Under the pieces are notes generated by a model. It worked only from the letters and a program-made list of their open reading frames with translations. It had not been told where the DNA came from and searched no databases. Shown here piece after piece: positions 1 through 10,645 of a stretch of DNA of 45,000 bases. A program made the translations under genes and the position numbers. Source of the DNA: Cristatella mucedo (taxonomy: Eukaryota; Bryozoa; Phylactolaemata; Cristatellidae); the NCBI GenBank assembly GCA_009760855.2, contig WPIO01000047.1:1225001-1270000 (forward strand), read 5' to 3'. Numbering within the stretch: the first letter of the stretch is position 1; every line of letters begins with the position of its first letter.

Positions 1-81
1 GGGGGCGGCGGCGAAGGCGGCGGCGGTGGCGGAGGGGATGCTCCGCTCGAGGGCTTCGCGGAAATGCAATCAGCGGCGTAA
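1..81 (+). other. possible C-terminal end of a Gly-rich reading frame, weak
   Basis: Frame 1 is open from the window edge to a TAA at 79-81 and encodes mostly glycine followed by a short non-repetitive end (DAPLEGFAEMQSAA). The glycines come from a GGC repeat, so this may be simple-sequence DNA in a CpG-rich region and not a gene end. Nothing else supports coding. Confidence 0.12.
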
Positions 82-2160
82 GACAGAAGCGCGTTTAGGC
101 AAACACTCGGCGGCGCCGAGAAAGTATCGAAGCGGCGAGTCGTGACGACTCTATTGAGTGCTCCCGCGCTGGCTTCGCAGCAAAAATAGATCTGCTTACG
201 ACTGTCTACACGAGGCGCCGCAGTGCGCACGCGATCTATCGCGGGCGCACGCTCTGCACGGTACGAGCCCGCGCCAGCCCGCCGACGTCGCGCGACGGAA
301 GCTGGCGTCGCTGGCCGCCGAAGGGGCGTCAGCTTTGCAGCGAATACGGCGCGACGACTTTCGCATGCCAAAAGGGCTGAGAAAAACGAGCAGCAGCAGC
401 AGCCGCCGCGAGCGGGACGCCGATGTCGTGCGCGTCCTGTTGCGACTGGGCAAGCGGCGCGAAACGCCAGCTCGCCGCTGCCGGTTGAGAGAGCGAGCCG
501 GCCAGCTCGCTTGCCGCCGTACGGCCGACGCTTCTCGGAGAGCGCATTTGCCTTGGCAGGCGAGACCGGCCGATCGCTGTTTTCCGTTTTCAGTCCAGTC
601 GCCTCGCCGCCGTACCAGGAGTTTGCCGAAGCACAGTCGGCAGAAAAAACCGAACGCAGATCGCCATCCATTCAAAGTCAGTCTAGCAGTATTGGGTATC
701 GAGGCAGAGTTATGCACGCATATCTTTGCATAATGCAAGTGTAGTTTTGAACGAGTTAACAATTGGAAGAAGCTTTAAAAGGGAGTCGACCTGCGAGGTC
801 GTAGCAACCGGAAGCGTACGACGAGTTTTCGCTATTATCGCCTTCTAGCTGCTAACGACAAGCTTACGTATAGTTTGGAAAGTACATTTATTATGCAACA
901 TTAAGCTCAGAAATCAGCGTCTATACATCGCCGCTTCTATGCGGTCTAGAAAAACGACTGCGGTTTCCTTTCGGGACATTTTGACGCTCGGGTAATCGTC
1001 CGACAAACCTCTCCAGCACGGTTCGAAAGGCGACGCGATGCGCATCACGCCTCCTGACGCCTGCTGCGTCCTAACGTCGGGCTCAGGGCGACGAAATCTA
1101 GCTGCGCGTCAGATGGAGAAGGAAAGAAAGCAGCGATGGCCGCTCAGCCGCGATTACTCATCTAGCAATGACGTCCGTTGGTTGAATCGATGGTCGGCCA
1201 GTCGGACAGCAGATGGTGATTTCTGCCAGCACTAGACGCCTGAAAGCATGTTGTACAAACGAACCGCGCAAAATAGCCGTGGAAACGTCAAGTCCGCCCG
1301 CGCCATTCTGGCGCCACTCGACGGCGCGGCCGCAAGTGACGGGCGCAAATAGCGCCCCGGACGCAACCGGACGCTCCGGCGTCTAACAACGCCCCAGCGA
1401 GTCTTCTACACTGCTCTCGCGCGTTCGTGCGCACGCGGCCCAGGAGTTTGGTAGCCGAGGCGCGTCGCCGTCGCCAGCGGGCGGCGTTCCCACATTTCGC
1501 GGACGCTTCTCTTGCGTCGCGCATCGGCAAAGGAGCGGGAAGGAAGCGAATCGCGCTCGTCGTCGTCTGCAGCCGACTGCAGCCGACGTCGAATGAGCGA
1601 CGAGTTTTGCCGGCGCCGCGCGGGCGCGCGCACGCGCGTGCCGCCGCCACTGCCGAGGCCATTGGCGTTCATCCGTCTAAGCGGCCAGCAACCTTTGCGA
1701 GCAATTATGCGCCCGCCTCTTCCGCCGCCGCAGTGCGGGCGAGACCTTGGCGCTCTTCGTGGGCCGGCGCGCATCGACCTGCGACAGCGTGCACGCGCGC
1801 GTCGCAGCCGCGGGCAGCGTCGGGCGGTGACCTAATAACGGGCGGAACGTGAGCGATCAATTTTGCCGCGCGCATGGCATGGGACAGGTGAATGCCAGGA
1901 GCGTCAGCTTTTACGCCGCCGACGACGCGCCCGGGACGGCCGCCGCAGCGGCGGCGCACTGGCCTTCGTTGGCGTCCACGGCTCAATCGCGAGCGCGGAA
2001 GCGGGAGCGCGAAGCCGCGACGACGGAGCCCGGCGGCCTGGCGCTCCGCGGTCGCTAGTATCGAGCTCGCATGCGCGCTAGTGCGGAAACGGTGCGCGCG
2101 TGCCGCGCGAGCGAGCGAGCGGGGCCGCTCGAGAGGTGCGCAAACAGCGAGCGCGTGCCC
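82..2160. other. GC-rich, CpG-rich block without a convincing gene
   Basis: This stretch is far richer in G+C and in CG dinucleotides than the rest of the window. Several open frames of 60-190 codons overlap on both strands, as expected where stop codons are rare. Their translations are Arg/Ala/Ser-rich, low in complexity and contain no recognisable domain. A CpG island, an untranslated first exon or a GC-rich repeat are all possible. A TTTAAAAG motif occurs near 774, but I cannot assign a promoter. I see no RNA gene here. Confidence 0.4.
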
Positions 2161-2277
2161 GGAAAACGTTCCCCAGCTAAGTAGCATCTCTATAGTCATC
2201 TCTATATGGCATTTCTATAATTAGGCCTTTCTTGCACTGCAAATACAGAGCTGGACCGAAAGCTTGCTGACCATAAA
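2161..2277. repeat. direct repeat unit, copy 1
   Basis: The 63 bases at 2161-2223 recur at 2621-2683 with one difference (TATAGTC against TATAGGC). The homology resumes at 2249-2277 and 2747-2775, a 29-base identical block containing CTGGACCGAAAGCTTGCTGA. The two copies are about 460 bases apart. Origin unknown: a local duplication, or ends of an undescribed element. Confidence 0.8.
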
Positions 2278-2398
2278 CCACTTGGTTTGCTAGTGGTTAG
2301 TTTGCAGGTAGCGATACCAGTCGCCGACCGGCGTCGATCGCGACGGTCGCTACTCGCGACAGACGGCGAGAAGGAGCGGTCGCTCGAGTTCACCAAGA

Positions 2399-2444
2399 GC
2401 GGCCGCCGAGGCTGCCGCAAGTTCGCGGCAGCCTCGGCGGCCGC
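2399..2444. repeat. perfect 20-bp inverted repeat with 6-base spacer
   Basis: The left arm 2399-2418 (GCGGCCGCCGAGGCTGCCGC) is the exact reverse complement of the right arm 2425-2444, around the spacer AAGTTC. The almost all-GC stem would form a very stable hairpin or cruciform. It lies between the two direct repeat copies. No reading frame or terminator role is evident. Confidence 0.85.
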
Positions 2445-2620
2445 GAACTTGCGAGCCGCTGCTCTTGTCGGTCAGCGGCGCTCGCGATCGGTACGGCGCG
2501 ACTTTCTGCACTGGCTGGAGAGCGCAGCAGCATCGGCTGCAGTTGACGAGAAACTGCGCGAGCTGCAGGGCGAGCTCCCAAGGCCGCGAGCACGGCAAAT
2601 TCGAGCAGCGGCGAGGGATC

Positions 2621-2775
2621 GGAAAACGTTCCCCAGCTAAGTAGCATCTCTATAGGCATCTCTATATGGCATTTCTATAATTACGTACATAATTAATAAT
2701 AATAGGTATATAATTAATAATTATAATCCTTACCCTGCAAGCAGAAAGCTGGACCGAAAGCTTGCTGACCATAAA
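2621..2775. repeat. direct repeat unit, copy 2, with AT-rich insert
   Basis: Second copy of the repeat at 2161-2277. Compared with copy 1 it carries an AT-rich stretch of about 45 bases (about 2684-2728, TAATTAATAATAATAGG-like) between its two conserved blocks. The difference could be a microsatellite expansion or a small insertion. Confidence 0.8.
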
Positions 2776-2937
2776 ACAGGAGATACTTAGCTGGGTTACA
2801 ATCCAGTAGTCGGTTGCATGTGCAGCATGAACAATCGCCTCACTTATTGTATCGAAGGCGGATGAAAAGGCGGATTCAAGACGATGGAGCGGCTGAGAGA
2901 TGCAGATCTCATTCAGTCTACGTCTACGATGTGTTCT

Positions 2938-2982
2938 ACGATAATAATGTACTTGATAATAATAATGCACTTGATAACGATG
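2938..2982. repeat. short ATAATAATG-CACTTGATAA tandem, LINE-A tail-like
   Basis: Two adjacent copies of a motif similar to ATAATAATGCACTTGATAA lie here. The same motif is the reverse complement of the 3' terminus of family A LINEs elsewhere in the window, so this is probably a remnant of a minus-strand LINE-A tail. Confidence 0.35.
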
Positions 2983-3084
2983 TGATAGTTCAGTCTACGA
3001 TGCGTGCAATCGCTATCATTTAAAATCACCTGTGAATCGCGAAACCTCAAGAACGTTGACATGAATGCTGTCCATGTGAGAGTA

Positions 3085-3754
3085 TCTGATTCATCTCTGC
3101 TACTCAATCTCCCTTCTGACCTGTCATCATCAGGCGCTCACAGCTGGTGCAAAACTCTGCAGCTAGGCTTGTCTGGCGGGAGCTTCGCCGTTGCCACATC
3201 ACACCACTTCTCAACCACCAGCACTGGCTCCTAATCAAGCAAATTCAAGGTTCTGTCACTAACTTTTAGGTTTGTCTATTGTTTGGCTCTAGCCTACCTA
3301 TCAGATCTACTTCCCACCAGGATAATCATCGTACAACTCACTTTTCGGAATCTAATCATTTACCGACACCTCGTTCGAACCTCAAATCCTTTGGAGACCG
3401 TACTTTTAGATCGTATGATACCAAAGCTTGGAACAACTTCCGACTTGCGTCACGACATCCCCTGACTCGACCACTTTTAAAAAGAAACTAAAACGCACCT
3501 ATTTATGACAGCATTTAGTGGATCCTGTGATTCGTCCTTTATGTACTTATTCGTACTGTTACTATTGCATGCTACCACTAACCACACTTGCATGCTGGCC
3601 CAGCGAATGTCACCCCTAACCATGTTATTCTTGTTGTTTATTCAGCACGCTACCACTAACTATTTGATCGAGTTTCCTTTGCAGCAAATGAAAGTGCCTA
3701 GAATGAGATTGAGTTATCTGAGGACGCTACATCAAATGCGTATTACTATTATTG
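3085..3754 (+). mobile_element. LINE family A fragment (3' part of ORF2 plus 3' UTR)
   Basis: A 5'-truncated, decayed copy of a CR1/L2/Rex1-type LINE. Broken frames retain family landmarks: AHSWCKTLQLG (intact copies read LQLVQNSAARL), then LLPTRIIIVQLTF, SNLKSFGDRTFRSYDTKAWN and the end TRPLLKRN. The 3' UTR follows, with ACCACACTTGCATGCTGGCC-like sequence, a degraded AAAGTGCCTAGAA hairpin arm and a TATTACTATTATTG tail. No intact ORF remains. Confidence 0.8.
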
Positions 3755-4439
3755 TTTCTACTTTACAGAGGAGCAGATCTGCTCTTCGGGGGCAGCCAAT
3801 GAAGCTCCTTCACAGCTCCCACCGGCTCGCTCGCAGCGTCTGCCAGTGCGACACTACACTCCTCTAACCAGCCAGTGCTGGAACAGCCAAGGAGGCGTGT
3901 GCTCATTGCAGGATGCTCGCTGAGCAGCACAGCCGCCATAGCGCGCTACTCGACAGGTCGTCGGGCCGTGAGAGTGAGCGCCCATGGTGCTTCGCTTGCC
4001 TGACCACCTCCTGCCTTACGGCTCTTTCGTGCGGCTCGTGAAGAGTTGCTTCAGCAGCTCCTAGGATAGATAGGAGCTGAGCATCGACTCTCTCGCTCAA
4101 AGGCGATCACAGCTAGCTGCGGGCTCGCGCCGTTCTCGGCCCTCGCCGTCGGAAGACGGAGCTTGTCATCGTAATGCACTGGCTCATGGGCGACGAGCAC
4201 GCTTCGATGGAGCAAGAGAGACCCCACAGAAGTCTGCCGTATAGAATAAAGCTTGAGACAAACGCAATGTGGCACTAAATAACGCTCATCGCGGACTATT
4301 TCACGTATTGCAACAAACTTTCTCAGCGAGAAAGATGATGTAATCACGATAAAAAGCTCTCACGGCAATAGTGTTGAATAAGCCTGAGTGCTGGGGCCGC
4401 ACATGCATTCTACCGTATGTATTCTACCGTGTGCATTCT

Positions 4440-4795
4440 ACCTCAGTGGGAGCACTCCAGAGCATTGATCTCAAAGGGCAGCGATACTCCAAAGAGCCAC
4501 TAAAGTAAGCCACTGGGAAGCCCGGGGCTCTGAGCTTGGTCCGCTCCTTTTCGCCTTGAATGACCCCCTCTTCCCCGACGCGATCAACAAGCACAATCTT
4601 GGCTGTCTCTTGCGTACCTTTGGCCGACATTGCTGTACCTACGCTTTGATCCCAGCCAGCCAGCCCTACAGCTCAGCAAACTCTTTTTTCAACTCCATTG
4701 CTGCATGTACTGCTGGCATCCGCGAGTGGATGCCAGCAAATCTTGTCAAATTAAATTACGATAAAACCGACTTTCTAGTTATATAAAGACATAAT
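4440..4795 (+). mobile_element. LINE family A fragment (RT palm region)
   Basis: Frames here match the middle of the family A reverse transcriptase preserved at 42561-44065. LQSIDLKGQRYSKEPLK corresponds to LQSVDVNGQRSSEVPLK, AINKHNLGC to VIAKHNLGF, and SLAACI-like SIAACTAGIREWM to SLAACIDDIRTWM. The YADD region is frameshifted and unrecognisable. Dead copy with several frame breaks. Confidence 0.75.
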
Positions 4796-4991
4796 GTGGC
4801 ATCCTTTCTTGTCGACCTGCGATTGCTTCCAACCAAGCATGTTTCCACTTACTTAATGGTCACGCTTTATTCACAGGATACGTAGTGCCTCTAAGTAAAT
4901 TAGACTCTCTAAATATGCTGCGAAAATTTAGTATTACTACTATTATTGACCAGCTATTTAACAACATACATTAGCATCGTCGTCTACCTAG

Positions 4992-5295
4992 ACTGAGAAA
5001 CTCACTTCCACGTTTCTTACGCAACGACAACTACTCTCCTGCTGCAGACTATGCCACATTCTTTCCAGCGGTCCTGAGCTGCTCCTACTTCCATGCTACT
5101 CACTGCATTGACTGCTCTCCTGACTCTGCTATGCTTCCCACTTTCTCTTTGTTGCGTGAGACGAAGTCTGTTGGCTACGGAATGCGTACTGAAAGCCGCT
5201 TAGGCTGTGAATGCACTATACAAAACTCTCCTTCATAACACCCACGTAAGTCTTAGTGGCTTGGTGGAGTTACAGACGGAGATATATGCATGCAC
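4992..5295 (+). mobile_element. LINE family B fragment (C-terminus and 3' UTR)
   Basis: The translation contains the family B ending: RLRNSLPRFLRND, then SPAADYATFFPAVLSC, FHATHCIDCSPDSAMLPTF and KSVGYGMRTESRLG. It is followed by the shared 3' UTR (AAAACTCTCCTTCATAAC and GTTACAGACGGAGATA). 5'-truncated, no intact ORF. Confidence 0.8.
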
Positions 5296-6749
5296 ACCAC
5301 TTAACCTAACTAGTGATGTGAACTTCTTTTCTTAGACAAAGTTTGACGGGGGATTCGGATTAATGCCGCAAGAAATATCCTTAAGGGGTTAATCATCAGT
5401 TGAGATGGACATGCGGTAGCTCGATTAGGTTATTGACGCGTGTGAGTTTCACCGTAAAGCAACAGACATGAATGCAAGGTGTAATACGAACAATGTATCG
5501 GTAGTGACTTAGGTTGCGCCGCGGCGCGTACGCTGAAGCGAGAAATCTTTGAGATGAGTGCAAAAGCCCAATCGACTATGAAGCCTCCCATAGACTGCGT
5601 ACTGCCTCTCGCTCTCGGACGTTTGCTCAGTAGTTTGTATCATCATCCACGAGGCTATCAAAATTAGTAAAACTACCACGACGCAGATACTCTAATAATT
5701 AAAATGGACTACCCAATGCAACATTTCCATTTATCATGGTGGTCAACAAAAATACTACTGATAAGACATTGTATAGCGTCCCAGGAGAAGTAAATTTCTG
5801 GGTATTTACTTTAAATAAGTACGGAGAAAACTATCACCTCGAAAATAACCCGAGCGCTAGCCATAGAATACTCGTTATTAAGAGTCGTATACAAAATGTA
5901 AATCCTTATATCGCGTAGAACATCTGCGGCCTCACCACCAAGAATGCCACTCAAGTCAACAATGATCCACGGCTTCATATGCTATAGGAACATGTTTTAC
6001 TCTGTCTGGGGGCTTTTTCTGTCGATACTTCTGGCCACGCTTGTGATGGCTCGGGGTAAGACGAGAGATAACTTTAATTGGGTACAGCTGAAGCGTAAGA
6101 GTACACCCTCATAAAAAAACAATGCGCCCACACGCAGCTGCTTGTCGCTGACTGTTATAGGCAGCAGCTATTGATTGCGTGCTCTTCGTCCGAGGCTGCC
6201 TACAAAAAGGAGAAGTGCTAGACGCATGCTGGAGGCCATCGCTGCTTTCAATATTGGCTGCCATGTAATACGGCATCGCTATTAAATGTAATCGATGCAA
6301 AAAGGCTTCAAGTGCTCTTTAGAGCGACGTCAATACTTTGATTTTAGTTCGTCATCAGCCCGCATCTTACGCCAGTTTTGTGGAACTTGGCAGAGACTAG
6401 CAGCAGAAGAGCGTATCAACAGGGTACAGTGTCGGTGTTGTGTACCAGCTTATAGTGATGCATCGTTCCGTTCTGTACGCTCGCTACCGCGTCGCATGCA
6501 TCAAGGACCCCACTCTGGAGCGCCTGCCATGCTTAGCCTCTGAGAGCTCGATCCTTGTCCTGATGCAATCTGATCCTATGAACGCGTATTGTGGCTTCTA
6601 CCGCCGAACTTCTCTTTATTTATTCTCGTCTGCTTGATATCAGCAGCCTGGCATTTGTTATCATTTTCTAACTATACATTAAAATGGATGATTTAAGGGG
6701 AATTTTATTTTGCTTTGGCACGTCAGCTTTGGTAGATTGTTTTTGTTTA
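5296..6749. other. intergenic stretch, nothing recognised
   Basis: I find only short open frames (up to 82 codons) with no motif I recognise, and no long repeat. The frame at 5736-5918 is lysine/asparagine-rich and has no supporting context. Confidence 0.4.
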
Positions 6750-7235
6750 TAATAATAATATTGCACTTGATAAAGCGCCCTCAGAGAACTTAATCTCTTT
6801 CTAGGCGCTTTACATTTGCTGCAAAGTGATACGCAATAGAATAGTAAGTAAAATCATGCTTGAAAAACAAACAAAATGAATAACATGGTTAGGGGTTACA
6901 TGCACTGGGTCAGCATGCAAATGTGGTTAGTGGCAGCATGAACAGTGTCAGCTCGCATAAGCACATCGAGGACGAATCACAAGGACCCACTAAATGCTGT
7001 CCTAAATAGGTATGTTTTTAAGTTTCTTTTAAATGTGGTCAGGTCAGGGGATGTTCTGATGCAGGTCGGGAGGGAGTTCCAGGCTGTGGGAGCATACGAG
7101 CTAAATGCACGGTCTCCAAAGGATTTAAGGTTTGTACGAGGTATTTCTAGACTGTTGGATTCCGAAAAGCGAGTGGTACGATGCTTTGCCTGATGGGGTA
7201 GTATCTCTGAAAGATAGGCTGGAGCCATAGAATGT
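6750..7235 (-). mobile_element. LINE family A fragment, 3' end with ATT tail
   Basis: Read on the minus strand, the copy includes the conserved C-terminus (AYLSEILPHQAKHRTTRFSE, then PRTNLKSFGDRAFSSYAPTA, WNSLPTCIRTSPDLTTFKRN and FRTAFSGSL). It ends in the 3' UTR with AAAGCGCC...GGCGCTTT hairpin arms (6773-6815) and a short ATT tail at 6750-6757. The C-terminal frame is open for 97 codons. 5'-truncated at about 7235. Confidence 0.88.
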
Positions 7236-7764
7236 TTATCAAAGATCGGGTAGATTTCAACAATGCACATTATGAATAATCAGATTGCCTTCAGTTAGAT
7301 TCACTTGTTAGTCACTTAATGTCATAAATGTTGCGCGTCATTTTTAAAATGAAAATTAGCAAGTTTTTGGTTGAAATGGTCGTTTAAATCAACGGATATT
7401 GGTAATTCACAATGCCAAGTGAGTGAAACAATCTCCGCATATATTCTGCTACAGCTGCTGTAGATTCTCGCCAAAAGAGCAGCGGCCGCCGATTACTTAA
7501 ATTCATCGAACAGTGCTATCACGCCTACTTCGGATGCAAACTAGGAGGTCAGGATTAAACATAGGCACTACATACGGTGCACAAGCCGCATGTAAAAAAA
7601 TGAGACAATGGTTTTAGGGTCAGAGCAAATGTATGCCATTTGGAGTACCGATGGCTATGAAAGAACAAACTCACCACGTTTCGGATTGTGTTATTTCTGC
7701 TTCACTAACGTGCAAGGCTTCAGTAAGAGAATGAGCATGCGATTGAATATCTATATCTAACATT
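7236..7764. other. intergenic stretch, nothing recognised
   Basis: AT-rich sequence with no long frame, no repeat copy and no RNA gene that I can identify. Confidence 0.35.
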
Positions 7765-8525
7765 AGCCATGAGTCAGCTAAACTTCTCGGTTCCAGGCTA
7801 AATGACATTGTTTTTTTCTCGTGCCGGGTACTGCCTTTTTGTAGAATAGACATCGTGAAAAAGGTCCGTACTTATCCGTCCGTACTCCGTACTTATTGAA
7901 GGAGGACTCGCTAGTCTATTGCAGCAACATCGAAGGTCCTGTTGGCCAAATGCTAAAGCGATATTGTCCGACTGAGTGGAGACTCTTTATTGATTCGTCA
8001 AACCGTAGTTTAAAGGGAGTTGTACTTCACAATGGAAGCGAGCTATCCTCTCTGCCGGTTGCACGTTGTGTTCAAATGAAAAAGAATCACGGAAGAAGCG
8101 TCGAAATACTTCTCGATGAAATCAGATACGATCAGCACCAGTGGCAACAGATGTGCAACAATTTAAAGGTCATTGGCCTTCTGCTTGAACTTCGAGGTGG
8201 CTAACCAAAGTACCCGTGCTTTTCATGTTTGTGGAATACTTAAGAACGAATCTTTAAGAAAACGGATCAAAGCTACGCGGCGCTTTGGAGCAAAATGAGT
8301 GTAAACATGCACTTTCTAAACTCTCACTTTGATTATTTCCCATCCCATTTAGGAGCATTCAGTAATGAACAGCGTAAGAGGCTTCGTCTGGAATAATGTA
8401 AAAGGCGGCCTACATATCCAGGCCACTGGAATGTTAAGTTGACCGTCGATTCCTGTTAGTGTCAGAAGCGACACAATCCAGCTTCTGAGCGTAGCTGAAA
8501 GGCTAAGAAGAGGCAGTTTAAAATC
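7765..8525 (+). pseudogene. decayed ORF of a repeated, transposon-like protein family
   Basis: The clearest frame is 7896-8204, which encodes EDSLVYCSNIEGPVGQML, EWRLFIDSSNRSLKGVVLHN and KVIGLLLELRGG and then hits TAA. The same frame continues past the stop as PKYPCFSCLWNT. Fragments downstream in other frames read NMHFLNSHFDYFPSHLGAFS and NEQRKRLRLE. Upstream, SAKLLGSRLN is visible near 7770-7800. From memory, these match an uncharacterised multicopy protein found in many invertebrate and some vertebrate genomes (ending near a DYCW.LKR motif); the mobile element clade is not known to me. Here it is broken by at least two stops and frameshifts. No partner genes lie nearby. Confidence is moderate that it is this family and high that it is non-functional. 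Confidence 0.6.
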
Positions 8526-8794
8526 ATCTGAATAAGTTCATCAATATTTGTCTTTACATTGTACATAACCTAGATGATATTTTAATTGAGAAATTGTACA
8601 AGCTGTCTGCATTGCATGTGAAAGTAGTTAAAAATAAAAATTAATACTGCTAATAACCCTAACATGATGGGTTAAAACGAGTTACCGATTCTGAAAGAAC
8701 GTCCCGTAATTTTCTTGAAAAACCTATTGGATTATAAACTACTGACATTTTTAATTTTCAGGGCAGTATTATTTCGTCTGATCTTAATGCGAAG

Positions 8795-9110
8795 TAATGT
8801 ATCTCCGTCCGTAACTCCGTAAGAAGCAAAGACTATGTGGGTGTTACGCAGGTGAGTTTTTTATAGTGCACTCAAAGCTCGAGTGGCTTTCTGTACACAT
8901 TTGGTGGCCAACAGACTAACAATCTAACGAATCAAAGAGAACGTGAGCTCGAGCCCCCTGGTACATGTGACGCGCCTGAGTAGAGATTAGGTTTCCTTAG
9001 GGAGCAATACAAATGAATTATTTATTATACGTGGCTGAGTCAGGAGAGCAGTTGAGGTAGTGAGCATGACAGCTCGCTGCCTCAGTGTGCAGGCAAACTG
9101 GACGGTGACC
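8795..9110 (-). mobile_element. LINE family B 3' fragment
   Basis: The block starts with the reverse complement of the family B terminus (GTAATGTATCTCCGTCCGTA) and continues with GTGGGTGTTACGCAGGTGAG, GTGCACTCAAAGC and GCCAACAGACT. It then reaches TGAGTCAGGAGAGCAGTTGA, the complement of the SPDSAML-coding region. Coding content is short and broken. Confidence 0.75.
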
Positions 9111-9194
9111 CGCTGGGTCGAGGATGGCGTAGGTCGCATTAGATGCATTTAAATATTTCAGAATTTCCGGAAAGCTTCTACGGGCTATATTCTT

Positions 9195-10033
9195 AAATTA
9201 AAATGATGATAAAACTAACTTACTAGTTATGGGCAAGCCAAGTGCGAACCAGAAATTGAAAAGGCTGACGCTCAAAATTGGCTCTGCTAGTAGATTTCCC
9301 GTTAAATCTGCACGAAATCTAGGTGTCGTGTTCCAAAGTGATCTTTCGTTAGATGACCACATCAGCTACACAATCATGTCTGCCTACTTTCAGCTACATA
9401 ACAATGGTCAAATTTGGGCTTTTTTAGATAAGGATACCACATCTAAGTTGGTCCATGCATTTATGAAATCACGTCTTGACTTCTGTAACTCACTGCTTGT
9501 TGGCCTACCGGCATGTGCAATCAGGCAATTACAGCTGGTGTGAAACTCCGCAGCTAGGCTTGTCTGTCGTGAGCTTTGCAGTTGCCACCTCATACCACTT
9601 CTCGCCGACCTGCCCAAGCTACCAGTGAAGCAACGGATCGAATTCAAGGTTTTGTCACTCAGTTTTTAGGTCACTTTATGTTTTGGCTTCAGCCTACCTA
9701 TCAGATCTACTCCCCCAATAGATCAACATCGTACCACACGCTTTTCGGAATCTATCGTTTACATACACATCGTACAAACCTCAAATCCTTTGGAGCCGAT
9801 GCATATATTTAGTATGCTCCAAAGCCTGGAACTCACTCCTAACTTGCGTCATGACATCCCCTGACTTGACCACACTTAAAAAAAGAATTTTAAAACGCAC
9901 CTATGTATGACAACATTTAGTGTTTCCCTGTGCTTCATCCTATATGTGCTTATGCGTGCTGACACTGTGCATGCTGCCACTAACCACACTTGCATGCTGG
10001 CCCTGTGCATGTCACCCCTAACCATGTTATTCA
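9195..10033 (+). mobile_element. LINE family A, 5' segment of an interrupted copy
   Basis: The frame at 9229-9543 encodes a well-preserved segment after the RT catalytic core: MGKPSANQKLKRLTLKIGSA, FPVKSARNLGVVFQSDLSLD, then SRLDFCNSLL and the QLQLV region. It ends at a TGA where other copies read on. The C-terminal part follows in shifted frames to about 9930, then the 3' UTR. The copy stops at ACCATGTTATTCAT (10033) and resumes at about 10521, because a second LINE-A sits inside it. Confidence 0.85.
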
Positions 10034-10520
10034 TAATAATAATAATAATGCACTTTATAAGGTTTCCTCAGAGAACTCGATCTCTTTCTAGGCGCTTTAC
10101 ATTTGCTGCAAAGGGAAACGTGATTGAATGGCGAGTAATATCTTGCTTGATAAATAACATGAATAACATGTTTAAGGGTAACTTGCACAGGGCCAGCATG
10201 CAAGTGTGGTTAGTGGCAGCATGCACAGTGTCAGCACGCATAAGCACATGAAGGACAAATTACACTGATCCACTAAATGCTGCCCTAAATAGGTTGAATT
10301 TTTAAGTTCTCTTTAAATGGGGTCAAGTCAGGGGATGTTGTGACGCAAGTCGGGAGTGAGTTCCAGGATTTGGCAGCATACAAACTAAATGCACGGTCTC
10401 TAAAGGATTTTAGGGATTTGTACGAGGTATTGGTAAACTGTTGGATTCCGAAAAGCGGGTGTTACGATACTTGGTCTGGTGGGGGAGTAGATCTGAGAGA
10501 TGGGCAGGAGCCAAGTTTTG
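10034..10520 (-). mobile_element. LINE family A inserted in opposite orientation
   Basis: It begins with the ATT-repeat tail (reverse complement, 10036-10050), then the 3' UTR and the C-terminal coding region read on the minus strand. It is 5'-truncated at the TTGGCTCCTGCC position near 10515. It lies inside the 3' UTR of a plus-strand LINE-A, so it is the younger of the two. Confidence 0.8.
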
Positions 10521-10645
10521 TTTATCAAGCATGATACCACTCATCATTCGATCGTGTTGCCTTTGAAGCAAATTTCAAGTGCCTAGAACGAGATTGAGTT
10601 CTCTGGGGCGCTTTATCAAGTTTATTATTATTTTAATATGATTAT
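10521..10645 (+). mobile_element. LINE family A, 3' segment of the interrupted copy
   Basis: The sequence TGTTTATCAAGCATGATACC resumes exactly where the copy at 9195-10033 left off, judged by the intact plus-strand copy at 15880-16855. It runs through CCTAGAACGAGATTGAG and GGGGCGCTTTATCAAG into the TTATTATTATTTTA tail. Confidence 0.8.

Noticed and set aside
158-762. Open frames of 170-190 codons on both strands in the GC-rich block
   Set aside because: Three frames overlap the same bases, with Arg/Ala/Ser-rich translations and no domain, as expected from stop-poor GC-rich DNA.
1288-2224. Several 100-160 codon frames on both strands
   Set aside because: They shadow each other, have low complexity and no motif or splice context.
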